The notes: generated from the letters alone by a model not told the origin. A stretch of DNA of 35,526 nt from Oscillospiraceae bacterium (GCA_009783205.1 WRHO01000021.1:1-35526), one strand, 5' to 3'. Counted from the stretch's first letter, positions 17,052 to 25,552 are shown. Numbers and translations: made by a program.

Positions 17052-20000
17052 ATGAAACAGAGACTACTATCTGTGGCTGTCCTTTTCGCAATGCTTGTGT
17101 CGGTTTTTATTTCCGACAATTCGTTGTGCTTACGGACAAAAGTATCGGCTGATGAAAACGAAAAGCCCGAACCGCTTGTCATTTCCATTTTTGAAAACGG
17201 CAATGAGATTGACTTTAGATATCATCAGTGGATTCGCAGCAAAGACCCCAACGCTGAAATTACATTTGAAGGGCCGGAGGGTGCCGCAATCTACTACACC
17301 ACGAGCGCGCAGAATAAATCCGGCATATTCACCAACACCGCTACCTCCGGTGACGGAAGGATAAAAGCGCGTTTCGAAGCCCCCGCCCTTTTAGACAGAC
17401 ATAACGGCGGCGGAAGTCCGATTAACGCGGCGCGCACGGGGCCTTCGTCTAATGCGCTTACGTACAACGGAACGCCGGTAAAGGTCGAGCTTCCTAACTC
17501 GCGCTATTGTACCTTTACGCTTAGCGTAATTACCGTTAAAGACGGTGAGGCTTCCGACCCGGTTACAATGACTTGGATAAGAATATCCGACACCGTAAGA
17601 CAACCTATGCTCGATAACAACTACTTAATTTTTAACCTGTACACCGACCCGGTGGGCTTATACGGGTTTGAAGACGGTATAATGATTGGCGGGAAACAGC
17701 GTTTTGAATGGGCGCGCGTATACGCCGGTCCCTGCCCCGCTTGTGCAAGAGCCGCAGAAGCTAACCCCCTTTATAAACCACCGCCGGGACACCTCACAGA
17801 CGGAAGTCCTCCGTTTTGGGGCGATAACGAAACGACCGGTCACCTTGACCAAGCTTGTTTCCCCCCCACCACCGTTGCAAACTACTTTATGCGCGGTAGG
17901 GGTGCGGAAAGGGCAATGTTCGTTGAAGCGTTTGACGCGCACGGGAGCCGCTTATTGGCACAAACCGCCGGCGCGAGAATTAAGGGCGGTTGGTCGCGCG
18001 GTACCTATGTAAACGACCAAAAAACCTTTGAGCTTTACGCAAGGAACAGCTATAACGAATATGACCAGGGTGGAAAAAATACATTTATGTTCCCGCTTTT
18101 CGGAAATGTAAACTCGATTGACCAAACCGGTAATATTCAACATCGTTTCAGAAGATTCCGCTTAAGAAACGGCGGCTCGGACAGAGAGCGCGCATATGTA
18201 CGCGACGAATTATCCGCGACCTTATGGAGACAATCGGGGTTCGAAAACACACAGCATCATCGTCCCGCGGTTGTATTCCTCAACGGAGCCTACTACGGTC
18301 TCTCATGGGTAAAATCGCCGAGAACCGAGAACGCTTGGGCGGCTTTATACGGCGGACAAGAAGACCAGTTCCACGCATTGGGAAGCTCTGAGGAAGGGCG
18401 TTCCGGCTGTGCGCGTAACGGCTGTGACCGTGTAATGCTCGGTCAAGCGAACGCGTCAACCTCCGCACCGTTAAGATGTAACGGTAGTTCTCGTAAATGC
18501 GCGGCAACCGAAGCCGCAGATAACCCGAACAGATACGCAAACAGATTAGAGGAATGTCTCGATATGCAAAGCACGCCCGACGAAATATGCGGCGGCGATG
18601 CAAGTACGTCATGCAGTGCGGTTGCCGATTGGAACCATGTTCGTGATATAATCAGAGGGGGGCGTCTCGACGCGAACCTTCAAAAGACGCATGAACAAGG
18701 ACGAGAACAACCCGACGGTCTCGAACCCGGGAAAAAGTTTTCGGTACAGCTCGACGCAAATGGTCGACCTTGTAAACTGACGAGACAACCGGTGGCAAAA
18801 ACCGAACAGTGGGAGGCGTTTGATTACTTCTGCGCGCTCGTCGATATTGACAATATGGTACAGTATTTCGCAACACAGATGTATGTCGGAAACTGTGACT
18901 GGCCCACAAATAACATGGAAATGTATCGTTATTATCCCACCACCGAGGAATTGGATAACCCGAATCTTCACCCCGTTCTCGACGGAAAATGGCGCATGGG
19001 TGCGTTTGACCTTGAGTTCGGCTACGGACTTTGGGGACACAACCAAAAGAACGACGGAACCCCCACCGGTACATTACCGGGCTTCAATACGATTCAAGCG
19101 ATGTTAAACAGGCGTTCTGTTCCTACCGGCGGCGAAGGCTACGGTATCGGACACTTTGGCGCGAACCCGAGGGCATATACCTTTACGGCTCTCGCGAGAA
19201 GGGAAGACATGAGGGTTAAATTCGCCAACGCTTTCTACGACTTGATGGAAGGTGCATTTGAAGCGACTAATGCGGTTAAGGTGTTTAACAAATTAGCCGG
19301 TGCTATTGAAAACGAGCATAAAATGATGCTTTCGGGAACGGCAGACGGCGGAGCGGGTAACGGTGCGTTGCGCGAAAAGGGTTCGTTCAGACGAATTGAC
19401 GAACTCGGGCGCGGCGGACTTAACACTTTCGGTCAACAATATTGGCCCTTATGGCCCTCTAACCCAGATGATTCAAATATTGCCGATGACCACAAGTATA
19501 TTCGCGATAACCTGACCAACCGCGCAACAAATATGAGAGGCTTTATAGGAACGGCATATAGTCCGGCTTGTGTTCCTTCTGCGGCTAACGGACTCGGTTG
19601 TGCAGATTCCGCGAGAAACCTCAATATTAACCTCACGGTGGGCGACGGCGGTCACGTTAAATTAAACAATCGTTATTTCGGTATGAACGCACCCGAAATT
19701 TCTCCGCCTAAGGTTCTCGATAAATCGGACCCTTATAAAGGTATTGTAGACCCCGACCCCGTAGTTGACCCGCGTATAAAGAAAAACGTAAACGCAAAAT
19801 ATTTTGCTAACGCTAACGCACCTATTCCTATAGTTGTTACCCCGTGGCCGGGATATGTTACGGTATGGCCGAATATTCCCGAGCTTTATGTTGACCCCGC
19901 ACAGCCTAATAACCCTAACCGCAGATTGATTAGCGCGGCGGGAACCTACGCAATGAATATTACCTTTGCAAAATGTACCGGTTGTATGCAAAATAACTCG

Positions 20001-21077
20001 TTCAGTGATTGTAAGGTATGCGGTGCCGGAAGCTCGAACGGCGGTAACGGTACGAAGGTTCCGGGCAATATCGACATTACAAAGGTAAGAACCTCGATTG
20101 AACCGGGCAGAGGTGAATCATGGACGGGTAACAGACAGTCCGATAGATGTACCGGATTTATCGCAATTACCAACAATTCACAAAAATCCTTCTCAACAAG
20201 AGGTGCTTTCCTCTCCTGTCGCGACGGCGCAAATCCTAAAACCGAGAATCTTCTTAATATTCAATTACCTTCGTTGATTATTAAACCTGGTGATTCTATC
20301 TACCTCCCCGCGAGACATAACGGTTATAAACAGGCGGGAATGTGGAACGATGTAAATGTATACGAGCTTGAAGATAGTGTCAGTGGCGGTTACTTCAAAA
20401 AACGCTCAAGAATGGATTTCAATATCGACTTCGGTAACAGATTACGCATCGTTGACGCTTCCGGTAAGCTTCAAACTATGATTGACGTTACAAATATGAG
20501 CGGTACGCAGAAGATGGTTCGTCAAAAAGACGGTACATTTAAACTCGAGGGTGTACCTATGGACGGCGTTCCTCCGGCAATTTGCAAAACCTGCGGCAAT
20601 ATCACGCCCGAATGTACCTGTGATTGTCCCGGCGGCTGTGGTTTCCCGATTCCGCAATGCAGATGTAGTCCGTTTATGTTTGTGGGCGGTAGCGTAACGC
20701 TTAAAAACCCCGCAGTTATTACTCAAAGCGGACAGTATTGGGACGGCAGTAAGCAGAACCCGATATGGCAGGTGGTTGCGACATTTGAGGCTAATACCGA
20801 CCTCGTTGACTGGCGGATTATTACACAATTCTCCGGCGGCGTGACCCAAGGGCAGAACTTCACGAGATTTGTGGTTAACGGGCCGTGGGGACAGAACCCC
20901 TCAACCGACTGGGGCGCGCAAGCCTCTGTAACCGGCGGAAGATTTGAAGGCTGGGGCATTAATCAAGGTAACCAAAATACCTTCAACTTTATCCCCGAGG
21001 GTACTACTTTCACTATAACAATGAGAGTAGGCGACGGCGGCGAGAATGAACCGCCATCACTATCCTACCCCGGATAA
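17052..21077 (+). CDS. Large secreted CotH-family protein
   Basis: A 1341-residue exported protein. The signal peptide (1-33) ends VSA|DE. A beta-rich Ser/Gly/Thr region follows (~40-280). A CotH-like domain spans ~285-665: the RLRNGGSDRERAYVRDE block (~368-385), VVFLNGAYYGLSWVK (~406-420), VGNCDWPTNNMEMYRY (~612-627) and AFDLEFGYG (~651-659), where the usual DLD metal motif is DLE. CotH proteins are atypical secreted protein kinases on spore coats and also occur in cellulosome-type systems. Later parts look like a lamin-tail/beta-sandwich region (~1000-1150), a Cys-knuckle linker (~1177-1206, CKTCGN, CTCDCPGGCG) and a C-terminal carbohydrate-module-like beta domain (~1210-1341). Cys-rich inserts also interrupt the CotH core. 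There is no dockerin or sortase signal. Confidence 0.82.
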   Translation: MKQRLLSVAVLFAMLVSVFISDNSLCLRTKVSADENEKPEPLVISIFENGNEIDFRYHQWIRSKDPNAEITFEGPEGAAIYYTTSAQNKSGIFTNTATSGDGRIKARFEAPALLDRHNGGGSPINAARTGPSSNALTYNGTPVKVELPNSRYCTFTLSVITVKDGEASDPVTMTWIRISDTVRQPMLDNNYLIFNLYTDPVGLYGFEDGIMIGGKQRFEWARVYAGPCPACARAAEANPLYKPPPGHLTDGSPPFWGDNETTGHLDQACFPPTTVANYFMRGRGAERAMFVEAFDAHGSRLLAQTAGARIKGGWSRGTYVNDQKTFELYARNSYNEYDQGGKNTFMFPLFGNVNSIDQTGNIQHRFRRFRLRNGGSDRERAYVRDELSATLWRQSGFENTQHHRPAVVFLNGAYYGLSWVKSPRTENAWAALYGGQEDQFHALGSSEEGRSGCARNGCDRVMLGQANASTSAPLRCNGSSRKCAATEAADNPNRYANRLEECLDMQSTPDEICGGDASTSCSAVADWNHVRDIIRGGRLDANLQKTHEQGREQPDGLEPGKKFSVQLDANGRPCKLTRQPVAKTEQWEAFDYFCALVDIDNMVQYFATQMYVGNCDWPTNNMEMYRYYPTTEELDNPNLHPVLDGKWRMGAFDLEFGYGLWGHNQKNDGTPTGTLPGFNTIQAMLNRRSVPTGGEGYGIGHFGANPRAYTFTALARREDMRVKFANAFYDLMEGAFEATNAVKVFNKLAGAIENEHKMMLSGTADGGAGNGALREKGSFRRIDELGRGGLNTFGQQYWPLWPSNPDDSNIADDHKYIRDNLTNRATNMRGFIGTAYSPACVPSAANGLGCADSARNLNINLTVGDGGHVKLNNRYFGMNAPEISPPKVLDKSDPYKGIVDPDPVVDPRIKKNVNAKYFANANAPIPIVVTPWPGYVTVWPNIPELYVDPAQPNNPNRRLISAAGTYAMNITFAKCTGCMQNNSFSDCKVCGAGSSNGGNGTKVPGNIDITKVRTSIEPGRGESWTGNRQSDRCTGFIAITNNSQKSFSTRGAFLSCRDGANPKTENLLNIQLPSLIIKPGDSIYLPARHNGYKQAGMWNDVNVYELEDSVSGGYFKKRSRMDFNIDFGNRLRIVDASGKLQTMIDVTNMSGTQKMVRQKDGTFKLEGVPMDGVPPAICKTCGNITPECTCDCPGGCGFPIPQCRCSPFMFVGGSVTLKNPAVITQSGQYWDGSKQNPIWQVVATFEANTDLVDWRIITQFSGGVTQGQNFTRFVVNGPWGQNPSTDWGAQASVTGGRFEGWGINQGNQNTFNFIPEGTTFTITMRVGDGGENEPPSLSYPG

Positions 21078-21108
21078 ACAGAAATTAATAATTAAAGAGG
21101 TGAAGACT

Positions 21109-21285
21109 ATGGCGCAGGTTGATACAAGACATGAAGAAAAGAATTCGCTTATGGCTTTACTCGTAGCTAAGTATTTTCCCGAGAATATTGATTTACAAAT
21201 TGCTCAGGCAAAGGCGAAAATGGAAAAAAGCGATATTGCCGACGTTATGGCGGAGTTTGAGGAATTAAAAAGAAATCATAAATAA
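21109..21285 (+). CDS. 58-residue hypothetical protein
   Basis: A small, charged, helical protein with no signal peptide or membrane segment. It has a strong AGAGGTGA ribosome site 7-8 nt before the ATG at 21109. A longer reading frame begins inside the CotH gene, but this site fixes the start. It lies 31 bp after the CotH stop and before a hairpin, so it is probably co-transcribed. I do not recognise the family. Confidence 0.7.
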   Translation: MAQVDTRHEEKNSLMALLVAKYFPENIDLQIAQAKAKMEKSDIADVMAEFEELKRNHK

Positions 21286-21294
21286 AAAGTTAGT

Positions 21295-21322
21295 CCCCCT
21301 TTTGCTTTTCGGTAAAAGGGGG
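21295..21322 (+). terminator. Hairpin after the 58-residue gene
   Basis: A perfect 9-bp stem CCCCCTTTT/AAAAGGGGG (21295-21303 with 21314-21322) has a 10-nt loop. No T-run follows, so it may be leaky and allow read-through into the Maf-MazG gene 30 bp on. Confidence 0.55.
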
Positions 21323-21351
21323 GCGTTATAACTGCTATATAGGAGCGGAAA

Positions 21352-22719
21352 ATGAATACAAAATTGATACTTGCGAGCAATTCGCCGCGCAGACGCGAGC
21401 TTTTGAAGGCGGCGGGGTTCATATTTGATATAATCCCCGCAAAAGGCGAGGAAAATATCCCACCGAATACATCCCCCGATGAAGCCGTGATGATTCTTGC
21501 GCGGCAAAAGGCAGATGAGGTTTATGCGGCGCATAACGACTGTATCGTTATCGGCGCGGACACAATCGTTGCGATTGACGGCGACATTCTCGGAAAACCA
21601 GCCGACAGTGACGAGGCGTTCAAAATGTTAAAAAAGCTCTCCGACAGAAAGCATATTGTTTATTCCGGTGTAGCGGTTTGTTCAAAAAAAGGAACGGATA
21701 CTTTCTGCGAACGCACGGAGGTTGAGTTTTACAACCTTTCCGATGATGAAATCCGCGCTTATATTGAAACGGGCGAGCCTTTTGACAAAGCGGGCGCATA
21801 CGGTATACAAGACAAGGGAATGATGCTCGTAAAAAGCATTAACGGAGACTTTTACAATGTTATGGGGCTTCCGGTCGGTCAGCTCGGCAGGCGATTGTCC
21901 GCTATATGCAAAAAGCCGCCGTGTTCTCACAAATACGGTATATCCGACTTGTTAAGCGTTATGGCTCGATTGCGAGTAGAATGTCCATGGGACAAGGAAC
22001 AGACTCACGCTTCTATACGCGCAAATGTTATTGAAGAAGCGTACGAGGTTGCCGAGGCAATTGATAACGTCTCCCCCGAGCAATTATGTGAGGAATTGGG
22101 CGATTTGTTGTTACAGGTGGTTTTTCACGGACAAATTGCGGCAGAGACGGGAGAGTATGATTTCGACGATATATGCGACGGTATATGCAAGAAGCTTATT
22201 TATCGGCACCCTCATGTTTTCGGCAATGTAAAAGCCGATTCGACTCGAGAGGTTCTAAAAAACTGGGACGACCTTAAAAGTGCGTCTAAGGGGGAGCAAA
22301 CTACCTATGAAAGACTTTTGAGCGTTCCGAAAACTCTCCCTGCATTAATTAGGGGAGAAAAGGTAGGAAAACGCGCGGCGGGTACCGGTTTTGACTTTGC
22401 AAGCGTTAAGGAATCCCTCGACAGTCTTAAAAGCGAGATAAATGAACTCGAAGAAGTAATTGACAAAGATTTAGATAATATTCATAAAAAAGAAGGTCGA
22501 ATTGAGGAAGAATTTGGCGATATTTTGTTTTCCTGCTGTAACTTAGGAAGATTTTTAAAAAAAGATTGTGAAAAAGCCTTGACTTTATCAATAAATAGGT
22601 TTATAATGCGTTTTGGGAGACTTGAGGACATGGTATCGGAATCGGGGAAAGCGTTTGATGATTTTAGTGCGACGGAACTCGATGAGATGTGGAATATTGT
22701 TAAAGAAAACGCGCATTAA
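21352..22719 (+). CDS. Maf-MazG fusion nucleotide pyrophosphohydrolase
   Basis: Two house-cleaning NTP pyrophosphatases in one 455-residue chain. Residues 1-~186 are Maf: SNSPRRRELL, the GADTIVAIDG catalytic strand, LGKPADSDEA and DKAGAYGIQDKG. Maf removes modified or non-canonical dTTP/UTP-type nucleotides. Residues ~195-455 are a full MazG: CPWDKEQTHASI, EEAYEVAEAI and EELGDLLLQVVFH in the first half, and EEEFGDILFSCCNLGRFL in the second. There is no internal stop or frameshift between them and the linker (~187-195) is short. In many Firmicutes maf and mazG are separate genes. The ribosome site AGGAG is 10 nt upstream. hup follows, a familiar mazG neighbour. Confidence 0.92.
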   Translation: MNTKLILASNSPRRRELLKAAGFIFDIIPAKGEENIPPNTSPDEAVMILARQKADEVYAAHNDCIVIGADTIVAIDGDILGKPADSDEAFKMLKKLSDRKHIVYSGVAVCSKKGTDTFCERTEVEFYNLSDDEIRAYIETGEPFDKAGAYGIQDKGMMLVKSINGDFYNVMGLPVGQLGRRLSAICKKPPCSHKYGISDLLSVMARLRVECPWDKEQTHASIRANVIEEAYEVAEAIDNVSPEQLCEELGDLLLQVVFHGQIAAETGEYDFDDICDGICKKLIYRHPHVFGNVKADSTREVLKNWDDLKSASKGEQTTYERLLSVPKTLPALIRGEKVGKRAAGTGFDFASVKESLDSLKSEINELEEVIDKDLDNIHKKEGRIEEEFGDILFSCCNLGRFLKKDCEKALTLSINRFIMRFGRLEDMVSESGKAFDDFSATELDEMWNIVKENAH

Positions 22720-22897
22720 ACGAGCGTTGAGCGAAAATAAGCACGGCGAAATGTACACGGAAACGAAACGGAAACAAATACAGAAACAAGTACAAGAGTT
22801 GTTGCGTAAGTTCAACAAATGTTTTACGAGCGTTGAATACAGCAATATTAAATCAAGTCAACAATATTTATTAAAATTTTAATGGAGGGTCATCAGA

Positions 22898-23173
22898 ATG
22901 ACAAAAGCAGACTTAATTACTATGGTAGCAGACAAAGCGGGTATTACAAAAAAGAGCGCGGACTTAGCTTTAGGCGCGGTTATTGACAGCATTACAGAAA
23001 CACTTGCTAACGGCGAAAAGGTTCAATTGGTTGGATTCGGTACTTTTGAGGTACGCGACCGTGCAGCTCGTGAGGGCGTTAATCCTCAGAATAAACAGAA
23101 AATCAAGATTCCGGCAACAAAGGTTCCGGCTTTTAAAGCGGGAAGAGCTTTAAAAGAAGCGGTTGCAAAATAA
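22898..23173 (+). CDS. hup: HU family DNA-binding protein
   Basis: A 91-residue nucleoid protein that bends DNA as a dimer. Seen are the N-terminal helices (TKADLITMVADKAG), the hallmark GFGTFEVRDRAAREGVNPQN leading into the DNA-binding arm, and PAFKAGRALKEAV at the end. The arm carries Arg/Lys and the usual Pro residue (KIPATKVPAFK). GGAGG lies 10 nt upstream of the ATG. The 178-bp gap before it holds no convincing gene. A strong terminator follows. Confidence 0.97.
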   Translation: MTKADLITMVADKAGITKKSADLALGAVIDSITETLANGEKVQLVGFGTFEVRDRAAREGVNPQNKQKIKIPATKVPAFKAGRALKEAVAK

Positions 23174-23192
23174 TCATTTTTAAATACGATTT

Positions 23193-23217
23193 AACCCCCT
23201 CAAAAAAAGAGGGGGTT
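23193..23217 (+). terminator. Strong terminator after hup
   Basis: A 9-bp stem AACCCCCTC/GAGGGGGTT (23193-23201 with 23209-23217) has an A7 loop and is followed by ATTTTTTTT. It separates hup from the convergent ECF gene and may work in both directions, but the T-run is on the hup side. Confidence 0.9.
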
Positions 23218-23245
23218 ATTTTTTTATATCAAGCTATATCAAGAA

Positions 23246-23818
23246 TTACAAATTTCGCAAATTAATACGCAAAGCCGTGATAACGGGCGGGATTACCGCA
23301 AATTGAATTGCTATTCCCGGTATTGCCATTATAAATACGGTGGTCACCCATATTTCTGTTGAATAATTGCCGACATCGAAAAGCAAGGCTTGGGTTATAC
23401 CGTATACAATCCGCCCTAACAACATTGAACCCGTTAAAGCGACGTACATTTTCTTATAATAACTCTTTATGGGGAGGTACATCAATAATCCCGCAAACAA
23501 CCCATAAACAGCGAGTTCACAAATCATAGAGGGTAAAAATATCGAAGGCGGCATTATGCCTCCGGTCATAAAGTGGGAAATTATGGGAACGGATATTCCG
23601 CAAATTACGCCATACGGGAACCCGCATATTATACCGCACAATAAAACGGGTATGTGCATAGGCAAAAAGACCATTCCCGGATTAAGATTCGGGAACGTCA
23701 GCATGATAGCCGGAAACACATGAAACACACGCGGAAGAATTACGCCGACCGCAATACACAAAGCCGCTATTACCGTTTTTTGAATACTGAACATTTTTGA
23801 TTTGCTTTTATAGGTCAT
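23246..23818 (-). CDS. ECF transporter S component, substrate unknown
   Basis: The 190-residue hydrophobic protein has about six membrane segments. The LPMHIPVLLCGIICGFPYGVICG and GGIMPPSIFLPSMICELAVYGL stretches are typical of energy-coupling-factor substrate-binding (S) proteins in clostridia. S proteins bind a vitamin or similar molecule and dock to a shared EcfAA'T module, which is not in this window. The ATG at 23818 has GAGGGG upstream, which also forms the end of the kinase gene; only 5 bp separate them. The neighbouring kinase may phosphorylate the imported compound. The substrate cannot be read from sequence. Confidence 0.8.
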   Translation of the reverse strand: MTYKSKSKMFSIQKTVIAALCIAVGVILPRVFHVFPAIMLTFPNLNPGMVFLPMHIPVLLCGIICGFPYGVICGISVPIISHFMTGGIMPPSIFLPSMICELAVYGLFAGLLMYLPIKSYYKKMYVALTGSMLLGRIVYGITQALLFDVGNYSTEIWVTTVFIMAIPGIAIQFAVIPPVITALRINLRNL

Positions 23819-23823
23819 TTAAA

Positions 23824-24417
23824 CTACCCCTCATTAATATTAATATATAATTGACAATTTTGCTTAATATTAAAGCTCTCGAAATATATATCCTCCATTG
23901 GAATCCACTCTTTGACAAACCTCTCGAATAAATCCGGGTTTCTCTTCTGTAACCTTTTATATTGTTCCTCTTTTCTAATGCTAATGAACGCTTTTAAATC
24001 GTACACCTCGCCGAATTTCGGGTGGGTCGAATACACACCCTCTATTATAACAAGTCGCGAGGGTTGTACCGTGATAAGCTCCCCCAATTTGTTCGCGCCG
24101 CAATCGTATTTGTGATAACCGAACGATTCCCCGGATAATAACGGGGCTATAACCTCGTCGGCGAATCGCTCATAATCAATATTGCCGCCCGGCTCGGAAA
24201 GTCTTTTTTCGGTACGTTGTTTTTCCTGTAAAAAGAAATCGTCGGTGTGTATTACTGTACAATCATATTTTTCATATTTTTGCCGCAGAGTCTCGGCAAG
24301 CGTCGACTTCCCCGCCCCGCTGTTCCCTTCAATTGCGACAATAACGCGCTCCCTTGTGCGTATTAAATCGTCAATGTACGAAAGAAATCGCTCAAATTCT
24401 CTTTTCACAATACTCAC
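23824..24417 (-). CDS. Uridine-kinase-like P-loop kinase
   Basis: The 197-residue P-loop kinase belongs to the uridine kinase/phosphoribulokinase/type I pantothenate kinase superfamily. The Walker A is GNSGAGKST (residues ~31-39), a HTDDFF catalytic Asp strand follows (~58-63), then GGNIDYERF (~78) and VIIEGVYSTHP (~124). It lacks the larger C-terminal part of true uridine kinases, so the substrate is uncertain (nucleoside, pantothenate-like or another imported small molecule). The start is GTG at 24417, 26 bp inside pyrB in another frame, with GGGTGA upstream. It forms an operon with pyrB and the ECF S gene. Confidence 0.83.
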   Translation of the reverse strand: MSIVKREFERFLSYIDDLIRTRERVIVAIEGNSGAGKSTLAETLRQKYEKYDCTVIHTDDFFLQEKQRTEKRLSEPGGNIDYERFADEVIAPLLSGESFGYHKYDCGANKLGELITVQPSRLVIIEGVYSTHPKFGEVYDLKAFISIRKEEQYKRLQKRNPDLFERFVKEWIPMEDIYFESFNIKQNCQLYININEG

Positions 24418-25453
24418 ATATCATCGTTTCACCCGATTTTATATAACTCGGGGTGAGCGCGCCTTCAAAATTAGTAATACATTTTTCGTTTTTACAGATG
24501 CCGCCGGGTTTTCCCGATAACGGCGGCGATTGTTTTATATCGTCGTTTAATATGGTAAGTATTAACGCCATTCTTACATACATTCCGTAATTCGCCTGTT
24601 TAAAATAAATGGCGCGGCTGTCCGAGTCAACATCTGATGATATTTCATCAACCCGCGGTAGCGGATGCATAATAATCAAATCCTTTTTTGCGGCGACGAG
24701 CTTTTTTTTATTAAGAGTAAAGATTCTCTTTTGTTTTTCGTACTCGGCCATACCCTCGTCGGTGTCGGGGAACCGTTCGCGCTGTATACGGGTCATGTAC
24801 AGTACATCTAAGCCGGAGAGCGCGTCTTCGAGCGCAAACGCCTGTTCAAACTCCACGGTATTAGAAATATAATCGGGCATCTGCAGTTCGGGAGTAGAGA
24901 TAAACGTAAAGCTGTTGTCCTTATAGCGGGAAACGGCGCGAACCAACGAATGTACCGTTCTTCCGTACTTTAAATCGCCGCAAATACCTATGTTAAGATT
25001 AGTCAATCGCCCTTTTTCTTCGGCTAATGTCAATAAATCGGTCAATGTTTGGGTTGGGTGGAGATGTCCCCCGTCCCCCGCATTGATTATCGGACAGTCG
25101 GCGGTAAGCGCGGCTGCCTTAGCCGCACCCTCTAAATAATGTCGCATAACGAGAATATCGGAGTATCCGCTTATGGTTTTTGTGGTGTCTCTTAAGTTTT
25201 CGCCCTTCGATATGCTTGATGTATTAGGGTTGTCAAACCCGATTATTCCCCCGCCCAATCGCAGCATCGCGCTTTGAAAGCTCATTTGTGTACGCGTACT
25301 CGGCTCATAAAATAAAGTAGCCATGATTTTCCCGGTACAAGCTCCTTTATAATAAAGCGGGTTTTTCATAATCATCTGTGCCGCAGAAACAATCTTGTCC
25401 CACATCGACACCGAATAGTCGCCTAAATCAATCAAATGATTAAGATTTTTCAA
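24392..25453 (-). CDS. pyrB: Aspartate carbamoyltransferase with PyrI-type zinc tail
   Basis: Catalyses carbamoyl phosphate plus aspartate to carbamoyl aspartate in de novo pyrimidine synthesis. Catalytic motifs are intact: YEPSTRTQMSF, MRHYLEG, GDGGHLHPTQTLTDL, GRTVHSLV and MHPLPRVDEI. The C-terminus (~315-353) adds four Cys in the spacing C-x4-C-x20-C-x2-C (C320, C325, C346, C349), matching the zinc domain of the regulatory chain PyrI, but without its nucleotide-binding domain. An ATG at 25483 lies in the -10 box of the promoter, so it cannot start the message. The TTG at 25453, 6 nt after AGGGGGG, is the likely start (353 residues). It overlaps the kinase gene. Confidence 0.9.
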   Translation of the reverse strand: MKNLNHLIDLGDYSVSMWDKIVSAAQMIMKNPLYYKGACTGKIMATLFYEPSTRTQMSFQSAMLRLGGGIIGFDNPNTSSISKGENLRDTTKTISGYSDILVMRHYLEGAAKAAALTADCPIINAGDGGHLHPTQTLTDLLTLAEEKGRLTNLNIGICGDLKYGRTVHSLVRAVSRYKDNSFTFISTPELQMPDYISNTVEFEQAFALEDALSGLDVLYMTRIQRERFPDTDEGMAEYEKQKRIFTLNKKKLVAAKKDLIIMHPLPRVDEISSDVDSDSRAIYFKQANYGMYVRMALILTILNDDIKQSPPLSGKPGGICKNEKCITNFEGALTPSYIKSGETMICEYCEKRI

Positions 25454-25478
25454 GCTTATCCCCCCTCTCTCGGAGTAC

Positions 25479-25507
25479 ATCATAACACAATTTCATAAAT
25501 TTGTCAA
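25479..25507 (-). promoter_or_regulatory. Promoter for the pyrB-kinase-ECF operon
   Basis: On the minus strand consensus TTGACA (25502-25507) and TATGAT (25479-25484) are 17 bp apart. The transcript should start near 25472, leaving a ~19-nt leader. I see no PyrR-type attenuator in so short a leader. Confidence 0.75.
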
Positions 25508-25530
25508 TACATCAAATTTTTTATTGACAA
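25501..25530. promoter_or_regulatory. Palindrome at the paired -35 boxes
   Basis: TTGTCAAT (25501-25508) and ATTGACAA (25523-25530) form an exact 8-bp inverted repeat with a 14-bp spacer. It contains both divergent -35 hexamers. It could be an operator, or only the mirror image of two consensus -35 elements. Confidence 0.4.
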
Positions 25531-25552
25531 TTCGTTAAAGTCGTGATAAAAT
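25524..25552 (+). promoter_or_regulatory. Promoter for the FtsX-ABC-PASTA operon
   Basis: Consensus TTGACA (25524-25529) and TAAAAT (25547-25552) are 17 bp apart. The leader is ~78 nt and ends in AAGGGAGG before the ATG at 25637. Confidence 0.65.

Noticed and set aside
18609-19074. Overlapping long minus-strand frames inside the CotH gene
   Set aside because: Shadow frames of a coherent plus-strand protein with a signal peptide and domain motifs.
22720-22836. Repeated ACGAGCGTTGA at 22720-22730 and 22826-22836
   Set aside because: Two 11-bp copies without symmetry or promoter context are too little to call an operator.
22613-22882. 89-codon plus-strand frame across the end of maf-mazG and the gap before hup
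   Set aside because: Its first half overlaps the MazG domain in another frame, no ribosome site is visible, and the tail composition is simply A-rich.
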